Origin: Actinomadura physcomitrii
Lineage (GTDB): Bacteria; Actinomycetota; Actinomycetes; Streptosporangiales; Streptosporangiaceae
DNA: 64,000 nucleotides
Assembly (NCBI RefSeq): GCF_008923205.2
Contig: NZ_WBMS02000038.1
Span: 38,319-102,318, forward strand
Reading direction: 5' to 3'
Shown here: one piece after another, positions 26,268 through 33,282 of the stretch
Layout of the letters: the number at the start of each line of letters is the position of its first letter
Numbering within the stretch: the first letter of the stretch is position 1
Program-made: the position numbers and the translations under genes
Notes under the pieces: model-generated
The model's database searches: none
What the model was told of the DNA's origin: nothing
Seen by the model: only the letters and a program-made list of their open reading frames with translations

Positions 26268-27358
26268 TGCGGATCGCGATCGTCGGCCCCGCCTTCCCGT
26301 ACAAGGGGGGCGGCGCCCACCACACCACCGAGCTGGCGCGGCGGCTCGCCGCCGCCGGGCACGACGTCGCCATCGAGTCGTGGCGCGCCCAGTACCCCGG
26401 CTTCCTCTACCCGGGGCAGCAGACGATCTCCGAGCCGGAGGGCGAGCCGTTCCCCGGCACCCGGCGCCGCCTCGACTGGCGCCGCCCCGACGGCTGGTAC
26501 CGCACCGGCCGCGCCCTGCGCGCGCACGACCTGGTCGTCCTCGCGGTGCTGAGCCCCGTCCAGGTGCCGTCCTACCTGGGCATACTCGCCGGTCTGCGGC
26601 GCCGGACGCCCGTCGTGGCGCTGTGCCACAACGTGCTGCCGCACGAGCGCAAGGCCTACGACGAGCCGCTGATGAAGCGGCTGCTGCGCAAGGCCGACGG
26701 CGTCCTCGTCCATTCGGAGGCGCAGGCGGAACTGGCGCGGGGGCTGGCGCCGCGTCCCGTCCGCGTCGCGGAGATGCCCGCGCACCTGCCCGCGTCCGGC
26801 GGTGCGCCCGCCGATGGCGGCAAGGTGCGGCGGCGGCTGCTGTTCTGGGGGATCGTCCGGCCGTACAAGGGCCTGGACGTGCTGCTGCGCGCGCTCGCCG
26901 AGGGCCCCGGCGACGTCGCGCTGACCGTCGCCGGCGAGTTCTGGGGCGGCCTCGACGAGACCCGCGAGCTGATCCGGTCGCTCGACCTGGCGTCCCGGGT
27001 GGACCTGCGGCCCGGCTACGTGCCCGCCGCGGACGTCCCCGGCCTGTTCGCCGCCGCGGACGCGCTCGTCCTGCCGTACCGGACGGCCACCGCGTCGCAG
27101 AACGTGTGGATGGCCTACGAGCACGGCCTCCCGGTGATCGCGACGGACGTCGGCGCGTTCGCCGAGCAGGTCCGCGACGGCGTCGACGGGCTGATCTGCC
27201 CTCCCGGCGACGTGCCGGGCCTGGCGGAGGCCATCACCCGGTTCTACGCGCCGGGGGAGCCGGAGCGCCTGCGCTCCGGCGTCCGCCCGGTCGACCACGG
27301 CCCGGTCTGGGCCGCCTACCTGGAGGCGCTCACCGCGCTCACAGGTGCGGCTCGATGA
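26267..27358 (+). CDS. GT4 family glycosyltransferase
   Basis: This 363-residue GT-B enzyme begins MRIAIVGPAFPYKGGGAHHT, a typical acceptor-side glycine loop. The second half has LLFWGIVRPYKGLDVLLRAL (donor-side strand), RPGYVPAADVPGLFAAADAL and LPYRTATASQNVWMAYEHGLPVIATDVGA, where the usual EX7E glutamate pair is replaced by a shorter acidic arrangement. GTG 26267 overlaps the previous stop by one base, so the two are coupled. Its last 20 bases overlap the convergent thioredoxin gene. Substrates are unknown; the context is lipid-linked glycan synthesis. Confidence 0.82.
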   Translation: MRIAIVGPAFPYKGGGAHHTTELARRLAAAGHDVAIESWRAQYPGFLYPGQQTISEPEGEPFPGTRRRLDWRRPDGWYRTGRALRAHDLVVLAVLSPVQVPSYLGILAGLRRRTPVVALCHNVLPHERKAYDEPLMKRLLRKADGVLVHSEAQAELARGLAPRPVRVAEMPAHLPASGGAPADGGKVRRRLLFWGIVRPYKGLDVLLRALAEGPGDVALTVAGEFWGGLDETRELIRSLDLASRVDLRPGYVPAADVPGLFAAADALVLPYRTATASQNVWMAYEHGLPVIATDVGAFAEQVRDGVDGLICPPGDVPGLAEAITRFYAPGEPERLRSGVRPVDHGPVWAAYLEALTALTGAAR

Positions 27359-27668
27359 CCTTCAGCAGCGCCCGCTTCGGCTTGGCGCCGGTGATCTGCT
27401 CGACGACCTCGCCGTTCTTGAGCAGCAGCAGCGTCGGCAGGCCCAGCACCCCGTACTTCTGCGGGGTCTGCGGGTTGGCGTCGTAGTCCAGCTTGGCGAT
27501 CTTGATCCGGCCGTCCTGCTCGGCCGCGATCTGGTCCAGGACGGGGGCGATCATGCGGCAGGGGCCGCACCAGTCCGCCCAGAAGTCGACGAGCACCGGC
27601 ACGTCGCTGTCCAGGACTTCCTCGGCGAACGTGGCGTCGGTCACGCTGATGGGGGCCGTCACGGTCAC
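27339..27668 (-). CDS. trxA: Thioredoxin
   Basis: This cytosolic disulfide reductase has 109 residues, the normal length. The active site is WCGPC (W33, C34, C37), preceded by VPVLVDFWADW and followed by the cis-Pro strand GLPTLLLLKNG. GTG 27668 overlaps the TGA of the upstream flippase gene as GTGA. AAGGAG straddles that start and is better spaced for a second GTG at 27662, so translation may begin two codons later. The 3' end overlaps the convergent GT4 gene by 20 bp. This is one of several thioredoxins expected in such a genome. Confidence 0.95.
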   Translation of the reverse strand: MTVTAPISVTDATFAEEVLDSDVPVLVDFWADWCGPCRMIAPVLDQIAAEQDGRIKIAKLDYDANPQTPQKYGVLGLPTLLLLKNGEVVEQITGAKPKRALLKVIEPHL

Positions 27669-28666
27669 TCCTTCGTAGGCTTGGTACCCCTGACAAGCGC
27701 GTGGCGGCCGGCTTCATTCCCGCCCTCGTCCGCCGGCGGCGCGGCCTGCGCGCGGTGGCGGCGGGCGGAGCGGCCGAGCAGGAGGCCGGCGCCGGCGTTG
27801 ACGAGGTCGGCGACCGTCAGCACGACGCGGGACGCGATCGCGACCACGACCGGCGCGCCCGCCGGCAGCACCGGCGTCAGCACCACCGTCAGCGCGGCCT
27901 CCCGCGCGCCGATGCCGCCGGGCGCGATGAAGACGAGGAAGCCGGCGACGAACGCGAGCGCGTAGGCGCCGGTCGCGAGGAACGGCAGCCCGGGGCCGTC
28001 GCCGCCGACGGCCAGGCACAGCAGCCAGGTGTGCACGCCGAACAGCGCCCAGCCGAGGACCGTCCAGCCGACGGCCCGCAGCGTCACGCCGAGGCTGACC
28101 GGATGCTCCAGCGCCGGCCGCCGGACGAGCTTCAGCATGATGCCCAGCGCCCAGGTCACGACCTTCGGGTGCAGCGCCGCGAGCATGAACGGGGCGAGCA
28201 GGAACAGCCACCAGTACTCGCGGCGCGCCGCCGCCGACGTCAGCGGCAGCGTCACCGCCGCCACGGCGAGCCCGCACGCGGTCGAGGTCGCCACGGCCAG
28301 CAGCGTCGAGCCGAAGCTGCGCTCGGCGGGCACCTTGTGCTCGCGGGCCATCTCGATCTGGGTGACGAGCGCCCACACCTTGCCCGGCACGTACTTGCCG
28401 AGCTGGGACACCGCCGAGATCCGGTAGGCGACCTTCAGCGGCAGGGGCGAGCCGAGGCCGCCGAGGAACGTCCGCCATCCGAGCGTCCAGGCGAACAGCC
28501 CGGCCAGGCCCGTGACGAGCGCGCCGGCGAGCGTGGGCCAGGACATCTCCCGGAACGCCCTGGTCGTCGCGTCCCACTGGTGGATGACGCTGTAGGCGCA
28601 GAACCCGAGCGCGAGCAGCACCAGCAGCACGCGCAGGACCCGCATGGCGACGACCTTGAAGTTCAC
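27665..28666 (-). CDS. Flippase-like membrane protein (LPG synthase TM region, YbhN/UPF0104)
   Basis: This 333-residue polytopic protein has about eight helices. ISAVSQLGKYVPGKVWALV and FIAPGGIGAREAAL are the family's two conserved blocks, the first with the invariant Gly-Lys/Arg. It is the membrane half of the lysyl-phosphatidylglycerol synthase family without the aminoacyl-transferase domain, a group often found with glycosyltransferases and thought to move lipid-linked products. The frame is open to 28870, but GTG 28666 stands six bases after a TACGCT -10 box and begins with the first hydrophobic segment. It overlaps trxA by four bases. Confidence 0.83.
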   Translation of the reverse strand: MNFKVVAMRVLRVLLVLLALGFCAYSVIHQWDATTRAFREMSWPTLAGALVTGLAGLFAWTLGWRTFLGGLGSPLPLKVAYRISAVSQLGKYVPGKVWALVTQIEMAREHKVPAERSFGSTLLAVATSTACGLAVAAVTLPLTSAAARREYWWLFLLAPFMLAALHPKVVTWALGIMLKLVRRPALEHPVSLGVTLRAVGWTVLGWALFGVHTWLLCLAVGGDGPGLPFLATGAYALAFVAGFLVFIAPGGIGAREAALTVVLTPVLPAGAPVVVAIASRVVLTVADLVNAGAGLLLGRSARRHRAQAAPPADEGGNEAGRHALVRGTKPTKE

Positions 28667-28672
28667 CCGCCC

Positions 28673-28678
28673 AGCGTA
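28673..28678 (-). promoter_or_regulatory. -10 box of leaderless flippase-like gene
   Basis: TACGCT on the minus strand lies six bases before GTG 28666. Confidence 0.45.
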
Positions 28679-28749
28679 GGCGAACCCGGATCGCGGCGTG
28701 CCGCGGCGCGGGCGGTGCCGCTTCGGCCGCGCCGCCGCCCGCCGCGCCC

Positions 28750-28755
28750 TACAGT
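28750..28755 (+). promoter_or_regulatory. -10 box of methyltransferase gene
   Basis: TACAGT lies eight bases before ATG 28764. The bases between (TGGGGGCG) could also act as a weak ribosome site if transcription starts earlier. Confidence 0.4.
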
Positions 28756-28763
28756 TGGGGGCG

Positions 28764-29468
28764 ATGAAACTCTCCGATGTGGTCGCCTTCATGGGGCACC
28801 AGGTGCACGTGTGCCGGTACCGCGAGGCGGGGACGCTGCTGTCCTGGATGGGACGGGACCTGCGCGGCAAGCGGGTCCTCGACGTCGCGGGCGGCGACGG
28901 CTACTGGGCGGGGCGGGCGCGCCGCCGCGGCGCCCATGCCGTCTCGATCGACCTGGCCCGCAGCAAGATGGTGTACGGCCGGACGCTCGCCGACGCGCCC
29001 GCGCTGATCGAGTGCGACGCGCTGCGGCTGCCGTTCGGCGACGCCGCCTTCGACGCGGTCCTGTCGGTGTGCGCGATCGAGCACTTCGACGACGGCGGGA
29101 GGTCGCTGGACGAGATGGCGCGGGTGCTGAAGCCCGGCGGTGAGATCTTCATGTCCGCCGACGTGCTGAGCCGCGCGGACGAATGGCCGAAGCTGCGGGA
29201 CGCGCACAAGGCGAAGTACCACGTCCAGCACACCTACACCCACGAGAGCCTGCGCAAGCTGATGGACGAGCGCGGCCTCGACCTGGTGCGGCACTCCTAC
29301 CAGTTCAGGACGGCCGCGACCGAGCGCCTGTACCTGTCGCTGTCGACCTACGGCGGGAAGGTCGGCTTCAACGCGGCGGCCCCGCTGGCTCCGCTGGTCG
29401 CCCTCGCCGACCGGAGCGCGCCGAACCGGCAGGGCAGCATCGTGCTGGTGCACGCGCGCAAGAGATAG
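28764..29468 (+). CDS. Class I SAM-dependent methyltransferase
   Basis: This 234-residue enzyme has the Rossmann core: VLDVAGGDGYW (SAM-binding motif I), AVSIDLARSKM (acidic loop), LIECDALRLPFGDAAFDAVL (motif II/III) and EMARVLKPGGEIFMS. It is of the Methyltransf_11 type. The substrate is unknown. It sits between a flippase-like gene on the other strand and a GT4 gene, so a sugar or lipid-linked glycan is a plausible target. The start is ATG 28764; the longer open frame has no support. It is divergent from the flippase-like gene with a 97-bp shared promoter region. Confidence 0.85.
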   Translation: MKLSDVVAFMGHQVHVCRYREAGTLLSWMGRDLRGKRVLDVAGGDGYWAGRARRRGAHAVSIDLARSKMVYGRTLADAPALIECDALRLPFGDAAFDAVLSVCAIEHFDDGGRSLDEMARVLKPGGEIFMSADVLSRADEWPKLRDAHKAKYHVQHTYTHESLRKLMDERGLDLVRHSYQFRTAATERLYLSLSTYGGKVGFNAAAPLAPLVALADRSAPNRQGSIVLVHARKR

Positions 29469-29478
29469 GTGCGGGGAC

Positions 29479-29503
29479 GGGCCCCGGTGAAAGGTAGGGG
29501 CCC
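29479..29503. terminator. Hairpin after methyltransferase gene
   Basis: GGGCCCC and GGGGCCC enclose an 11-base loop, ten bases after the stop. There is no T-run. A terminator role is plausible. Confidence 0.4.
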
Positions 29504-29647
29504 GGGGGCTCGGGTAGGGCCTCACCATGACTCGCGGCGGCGAGGGGCGCGGAGGTCGCGCGCCCGGCACGGTCGCGGGCGTAGGCTCGGACGGTAAAGA
29601 GTGATCTACGCCACTACGGCGGATGCGCCGGAATGGGGGAGTGGACC

Positions 29648-30817
29648 GTGGCGCCTCGGATCCTGCTCGACGCCACCTCGGTACCCGCCGACAGGGGCGG
29701 GCTCGGACGGTACGTGGACGGCCTGCTGTCGGCCCTGCACGCGCTCGACGCCGACCTCGCGGTCGCGTGCCAGCGCGCGGACGAGAAGCGGTACGGCCAG
29801 CTCGCGCCCGGGGCCCGGATCGTCGCGGGCCCGGCGGCGCTGGCGCACCGCGCGACCCGGCTGGCGTGGGAGCAGACCGGCCTGCCGCACGTCGCCGACC
29901 GCGTCGCCGCCGACGTGATCCACCTGCCGACGTACACGATGCCGGTCAGCGCCGTCCGGCCGACGGTGGTGACCATCCACGACGTGACGCTGTTCGCGGA
30001 GCCGGAGGTGCACGACCCGGTCCGCACCACCTACGTCAAGTCGGCGACCCGGACCGCGGCGCGCCGCGCGACCCGGCTGATCGTCCCGTCGCGGGCGACG
30101 CGGGACGAGCTGGTCCGGATCCTGGGCGCCGATCCCGAGCACATCGACGTGGCGTACCACGGCGTCGACCACGAGGTGTTCCACCGGCCGTCCGAGGCCG
30201 AGGTGAAGCAGGTCTCCGACCGGCTCGGCCTGCACGGCCGCCCGTACGTCGCCTACCTGGGCGCGCTGGAGCCGCGCAAGAACGTGCCGAACCTGATCCG
30301 CGGCTGGGTGCGGGCCTGCTCCGGCCTGGAGGACCCGCCCGCGCTGGTCCTCGCCGGCGGCGCGGGCTGGGACGACGAGGTCGACGCGGCGATGGCGACG
30401 GTGCCGCCACGGCTGCGGGTGCTGCGCCCCGGGTACCTGCCGTGGCCGTCGCTGCCCGGGTTCTTCGGCGGCGCGCTGGTGGTGGCGCTGCCGAGCCGCG
30501 GCGAGGGGTTCGGGCTGCCGGTGCTGGAGGCGATGGCGTGCGGCGCGCCCGTGCTGACGACACGCCGGGGCCCGCTGCCGGAGGTCGGCGGCGACGCGGT
30601 CGCCTACACCGAGCCGGACCCGGAGGGCATCGCGTCGGCGCTGACCGCGCTGAGCGGCGACCCGGCGCGCCGCGCCGGGCTGGCGGAGGCCGCGTACTCG
30701 CGCTCGCTGGAGTTCACCTGGACCGCGTCGGCGGAGGCGCACCTGGCGTCCTACGAGCGGGCCATCCGCCAGCACGAGGCCTCGCACGGTCGCGGTCCCG
30801 CGTCCGCAACCCACTAG
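29648..30817 (+). CDS. GT4 mannosyltransferase-like glycosyltransferase
   Basis: This 389-residue GT-B enzyme reads MAPRILLDATSV and then GGLGRYVDGLL for the acceptor-side loop. VVTIHDVTLFAEPEVH, VPSRATRDELV, AYHGVDHEVF and YLGALEPRKNVPNLIRGW follow. The classic EX7E is GEGFGLPVLEAMACGAPVL. GGGGAG six bases upstream selects GTG 29648 over the in-frame ATG 29633. The mannose-1-phosphate guanylyltransferase gene starts 37 bp downstream, so GDP-mannose is a reasonable donor. This position matches the place of WbbL-like or mannosyl transferases in the conserved actinobacterial block; that assignment is inference. Confidence 0.85.
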   Translation: MAPRILLDATSVPADRGGLGRYVDGLLSALHALDADLAVACQRADEKRYGQLAPGARIVAGPAALAHRATRLAWEQTGLPHVADRVAADVIHLPTYTMPVSAVRPTVVTIHDVTLFAEPEVHDPVRTTYVKSATRTAARRATRLIVPSRATRDELVRILGADPEHIDVAYHGVDHEVFHRPSEAEVKQVSDRLGLHGRPYVAYLGALEPRKNVPNLIRGWVRACSGLEDPPALVLAGGAGWDDEVDAAMATVPPRLRVLRPGYLPWPSLPGFFGGALVVALPSRGEGFGLPVLEAMACGAPVLTTRRGPLPEVGGDAVAYTEPDPEGIASALTALSGDPARRAGLAEAAYSRSLEFTWTASAEAHLASYERAIRQHEASHGRGPASATH

Positions 30818-30854
30818 GCTTCGTCACCACGGCCGTGGTGGAGAAAGGAGCCGA

Positions 30855-31922
30855 GTGGAAGCGATCCTCCTGGTGGGAGGCCAGGGCACGCGCCTGCGCC
30901 CGTTGACGATCTCCACCCCGAAGCCGCTGCTGCCCACGGCCGGCGTCGCGTTCCTGGCGCACCAGCTGGCGCGCGCGCACGCCGCCGGCGTCGAGCGCAT
31001 CGTGTTCGCGACGTCCTACCGGGCGGAGATGTTCGAGGCGGCGTTCGGCCCGCACGCGTACGGCGTCGACCTCGTCTACGTCAGCGAGTCGCAGCCGCTC
31101 GGCACCGGAGGCGCGATCCGCAACGCGGCGCGCGCGCTGGACTGCGGCCCGGACGACCCCGTGCTGATCCTCAACGGCGACATCCTCTCCGGCCACGACA
31201 TGCGCGCCCAGGTGAAGCTGCACGAGGACGCCGGCGCGGAGGTGACGCTGCACCTCACCGAAGTCGACGACCCGACCCGGTTCGGCTGCGTCCCGACCGA
31301 GGGCGCGGGACGCGTCACCGCGTTCCTGGAGAAGACGTCCCATCCGGTGACGAACCAGATCAACGCGGGCTGCTACGTGTTCCGCCGGTCGGCGATCGAC
31401 ACGATCCCCGAGGACGAGGTCGTCTCCGTCGAGCGCGAGACGTTCCCGGCCCTCATCTCGTCCGGCGCCGTCGTGATGGGCCACGTCGAGTCGGGCTACT
31501 GGCTGGACGTCGGCACTCCGGAGGCGTTCGTCCGCGGCTCCTGCGACCTCGTCCTCGGCAGGATCGACTCGCCGGCGATGCCGGGCGGTCCGGGCGAGCG
31601 CCTCACCCTCGCCGGTTCGACGGTGTCGCCGGGCGCGGTGGTGCGCGGCGGCACGACGGTCGGGCGCGGCGCCGTGGTCGAGGCGGGCGCCACCGTCATC
31701 GGCAGCGTCCTGCTGGACGACGCGTTCGTCGCGGAGGGCGCGACCGTCCGCGACTCGGTGCTGAGCCGCGGCGCGCGCGTCGGTCCCGGAGCGGTCCTGG
31801 ACGGCGTCATCCTCGGTGACGGCGCGGTGGTCGGACCGGGCAACGAGCTGTGCTGCGGGCTGCGCGTCTGGCCGGGCATCGAGCTCCCGCCCACCGCGGT
31901 CCGCTTCTCCACCGATGCCTGA
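30855..31922 (+). CDS. Mannose-1-phosphate guanylyltransferase (nucleotidyltransferase)
   Basis: This 355-residue protein makes GDP-mannose or a related NDP-sugar. VGGQGTRLRPLTISTPKPLL (residues 7-26) is the nucleotidyltransferase signature. LGTGGAIRNA, LILNGDIL (metal-binding Asp) and SGYWLDVGTPEAF follow. From about 250 the chain is a left-handed beta helix of hexapeptide repeats. It corresponds in position to M. tuberculosis Rv3264c, called ManB there. With the phosphomannomutase at 46920-48275 it forms the GDP-mannose route. The start is GTG 30855 with AAAGGAG upstream. It overlaps the DNA glycosylase gene by eight bases. Confidence 0.88.
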   Translation: MEAILLVGGQGTRLRPLTISTPKPLLPTAGVAFLAHQLARAHAAGVERIVFATSYRAEMFEAAFGPHAYGVDLVYVSESQPLGTGGAIRNAARALDCGPDDPVLILNGDILSGHDMRAQVKLHEDAGAEVTLHLTEVDDPTRFGCVPTEGAGRVTAFLEKTSHPVTNQINAGCYVFRRSAIDTIPEDEVVSVERETFPALISSGAVVMGHVESGYWLDVGTPEAFVRGSCDLVLGRIDSPAMPGGPGERLTLAGSTVSPGAVVRGGTTVGRGAVVEAGATVIGSVLLDDAFVAEGATVRDSVLSRGARVGPGAVLDGVILGDGAVVGPGNELCCGLRVWPGIELPPTAVRFSTDA

Positions 31923-32859
31923 CGGCCCGGCGGGCGTCGCGTCCGGGCCGCTGCCGGGACGTGCCGCCGAGGGGCTGCGGCGGGAGTGGGCGCCGTCGTT
32001 CGCCGTCGACGTGGGGGCGACGCTGGGGCCGCACCGGCGCGGGCACCACGATCCGGCGTTCCGGGTGGAGCGGGACGGGACCGTCTGGCGCGCGTCCTAC
32101 ACCCCGGAGGGGCCGGGCACGCTGCGGATTCGCAGTCGCGGAGGCGTCGTCGAGGGGCGCGCGTGGGGGCCGGGCGCCGAGTGGCTGCTCGACGGCCTCC
32201 CGGACCTGCTCGGGGCGTCCGACGAGCCGGCCGGCTTCGAGGCGCACCATGAGATCGTGCGGCGGCAGGCGCTACTGCGGCCGGGGCTGCGGATCGGCCG
32301 GACGAACCGGGTGTTCGAGGCGCTCGTCCCGGCGGTGATGGAGCAGAAGGTCCTCGCCGAGGAGGCGTGGCGGGCCTGGGGGTACCTGCTGCGCCGGTTC
32401 GGCGAGCCGGCGCCGGGCGCGCCCGCCGCGCTGCGGCTGCGGGTCCCGCCGCCGCCCGCGGTCTGGGTCCGGATCCCGTCGTGGGAGTGGCACCGGTCGG
32501 GGCTGGAGGCGGTCCGGGCCCGCACCATCATCGGCGCGGCGCGGGTCGCCGCCCGGCTGGAGGACGACCCGGCCGAGGCCCGGCTGCGGACGCTGCCGGG
32601 CGTCGGGGTCTGGACGGCGGCGGAGGTCCGGCAGCGGGCGGCGGGCGATCCCGACGCCGTCTCCGTCGGCGACTACAACCTGCCCGGCCTGGTCGGCTGG
32701 GCGCTGGCGGGCCGCAAGGTCGACGACGACGGGATGCTGGAGCTGCTGGCGCCGTACGCGGGGCATCGGCACCGCGTCACCCGGCTGCTGGAATCGTCCG
32801 GCGCGCGGCCTCCGCGGCGCGGGCCGCGTCTTCCCGTCCGCGACTACCGGAGTTTCTGA
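31915..32859 (+). CDS. DNA-3-methyladenine glycosylase family protein (HhH-GPD, AlkA-like)
   Basis: This 314-residue base-excision repair enzyme has an N-terminal beta domain like AlkA (about 1-110), then helices with QKVLAEEAWRAW. The helix-hairpin-helix LRTLPGVGVWTAAEV leads to the catalytic VGDYNLPG (Asp 253). AlkA-type enzymes remove alkylated bases. ATG 31915 lies inside the last codons of the guanylyltransferase gene, an overlap that suggests coupled translation of functionally unrelated genes. Its 3' end overlaps the convergent small-protein gene by 83 bp. Confidence 0.85.
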   Translation: MPDGPAGVASGPLPGRAAEGLRREWAPSFAVDVGATLGPHRRGHHDPAFRVERDGTVWRASYTPEGPGTLRIRSRGGVVEGRAWGPGAEWLLDGLPDLLGASDEPAGFEAHHEIVRRQALLRPGLRIGRTNRVFEALVPAVMEQKVLAEEAWRAWGYLLRRFGEPAPGAPAALRLRVPPPPAVWVRIPSWEWHRSGLEAVRARTIIGAARVAARLEDDPAEARLRTLPGVGVWTAAEVRQRAAGDPDAVSVGDYNLPGLVGWALAGRKVDDDGMLELLAPYAGHRHRVTRLLESSGARPPRRGPRLPVRDYRSF

Positions 32860-33016
32860 CCCTCTCCTTCCATGTCCTCCGCGCCTTCTGCGGCGGGGTG
32901 GAAGGCCTGGAGAGCCAGAAGTTGCCGGGGGTCCAGTTGAGGCCGTCGCGGGTGTCGGCGCCGAAGACGGGCGCGAGGACGGCGAGCGCGACGATGATCG
33001 CGAGCATGACCAGCAT
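32777..33016 (-). CDS. Small membrane protein, unknown function
   Basis: This 79-residue protein begins MLVMLAIIVALAVLAPVFGA, a single membrane helix. DTRDGLNWTPGNFW and a basic Arg/Ala tail follow. Short proteins with one helix and a D-[ST]-R-D-G-x-x-W motif are common in actinobacteria, but no function is known to me. AAGGA is eight bases before ATG 33016. The last third lies antisense to the 3' end of the DNA glycosylase gene, and the tail may be little constrained. Confidence 0.65.
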   Translation of the reverse strand: MLVMLAIIVALAVLAPVFGADTRDGLNWTPGNFWLSRPSTPPQKARRTWKERVRNSGSRGREDAARAAEAARRTIPAAG

Positions 33017-33270
33017 GGGACTGTCCTTCGGTGAGGGCCGTGCGGCGGTGGTTCCGCCCGGGGGGACGACCCTCTCGCCCTTATAGTTTGACTCAGTCCA
33101 ACATTGAGGACTAGCGACTCTTTCTAGAGGTATTTATTAAGTTCCGCTACATCCCGCCTCGCGGTGGTCTCGGGGGAATAGTCGGCGCACGTCGCGGGCT
33201 GTATGGGGTGATCGGTGGGTCGTTGCCGGTCTCTCGGCCCCCGGCGCGGCGCGAAATATGACGATTGGCA
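33017..33270. promoter_or_regulatory. AT-rich divergent intergenic region with inverted repeats
   Basis: This is about 250 bp between the small-protein gene and fbiC. It contains an unusually AT-rich stretch (33080-33150). At its start AGTCC and GGACT flank eight bases, and CTCA and TGAG form a nested pair, at about 33092-33112. The layout resembles Fur-family operators of actinobacteria (TTTGACT followed by TCCAA), but no Fur gene is nearby. No further gene is seen. Confidence 0.4.
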
Positions 33271-33276
33271 TAGAGT
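33271..33276 (+). promoter_or_regulatory. -10 box of leaderless fbiC
   Basis: TAGAGT lies six bases before ATG 33283; no ribosome site is present. Confidence 0.5.
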
Positions 33277-33282
33277 GCCCGC

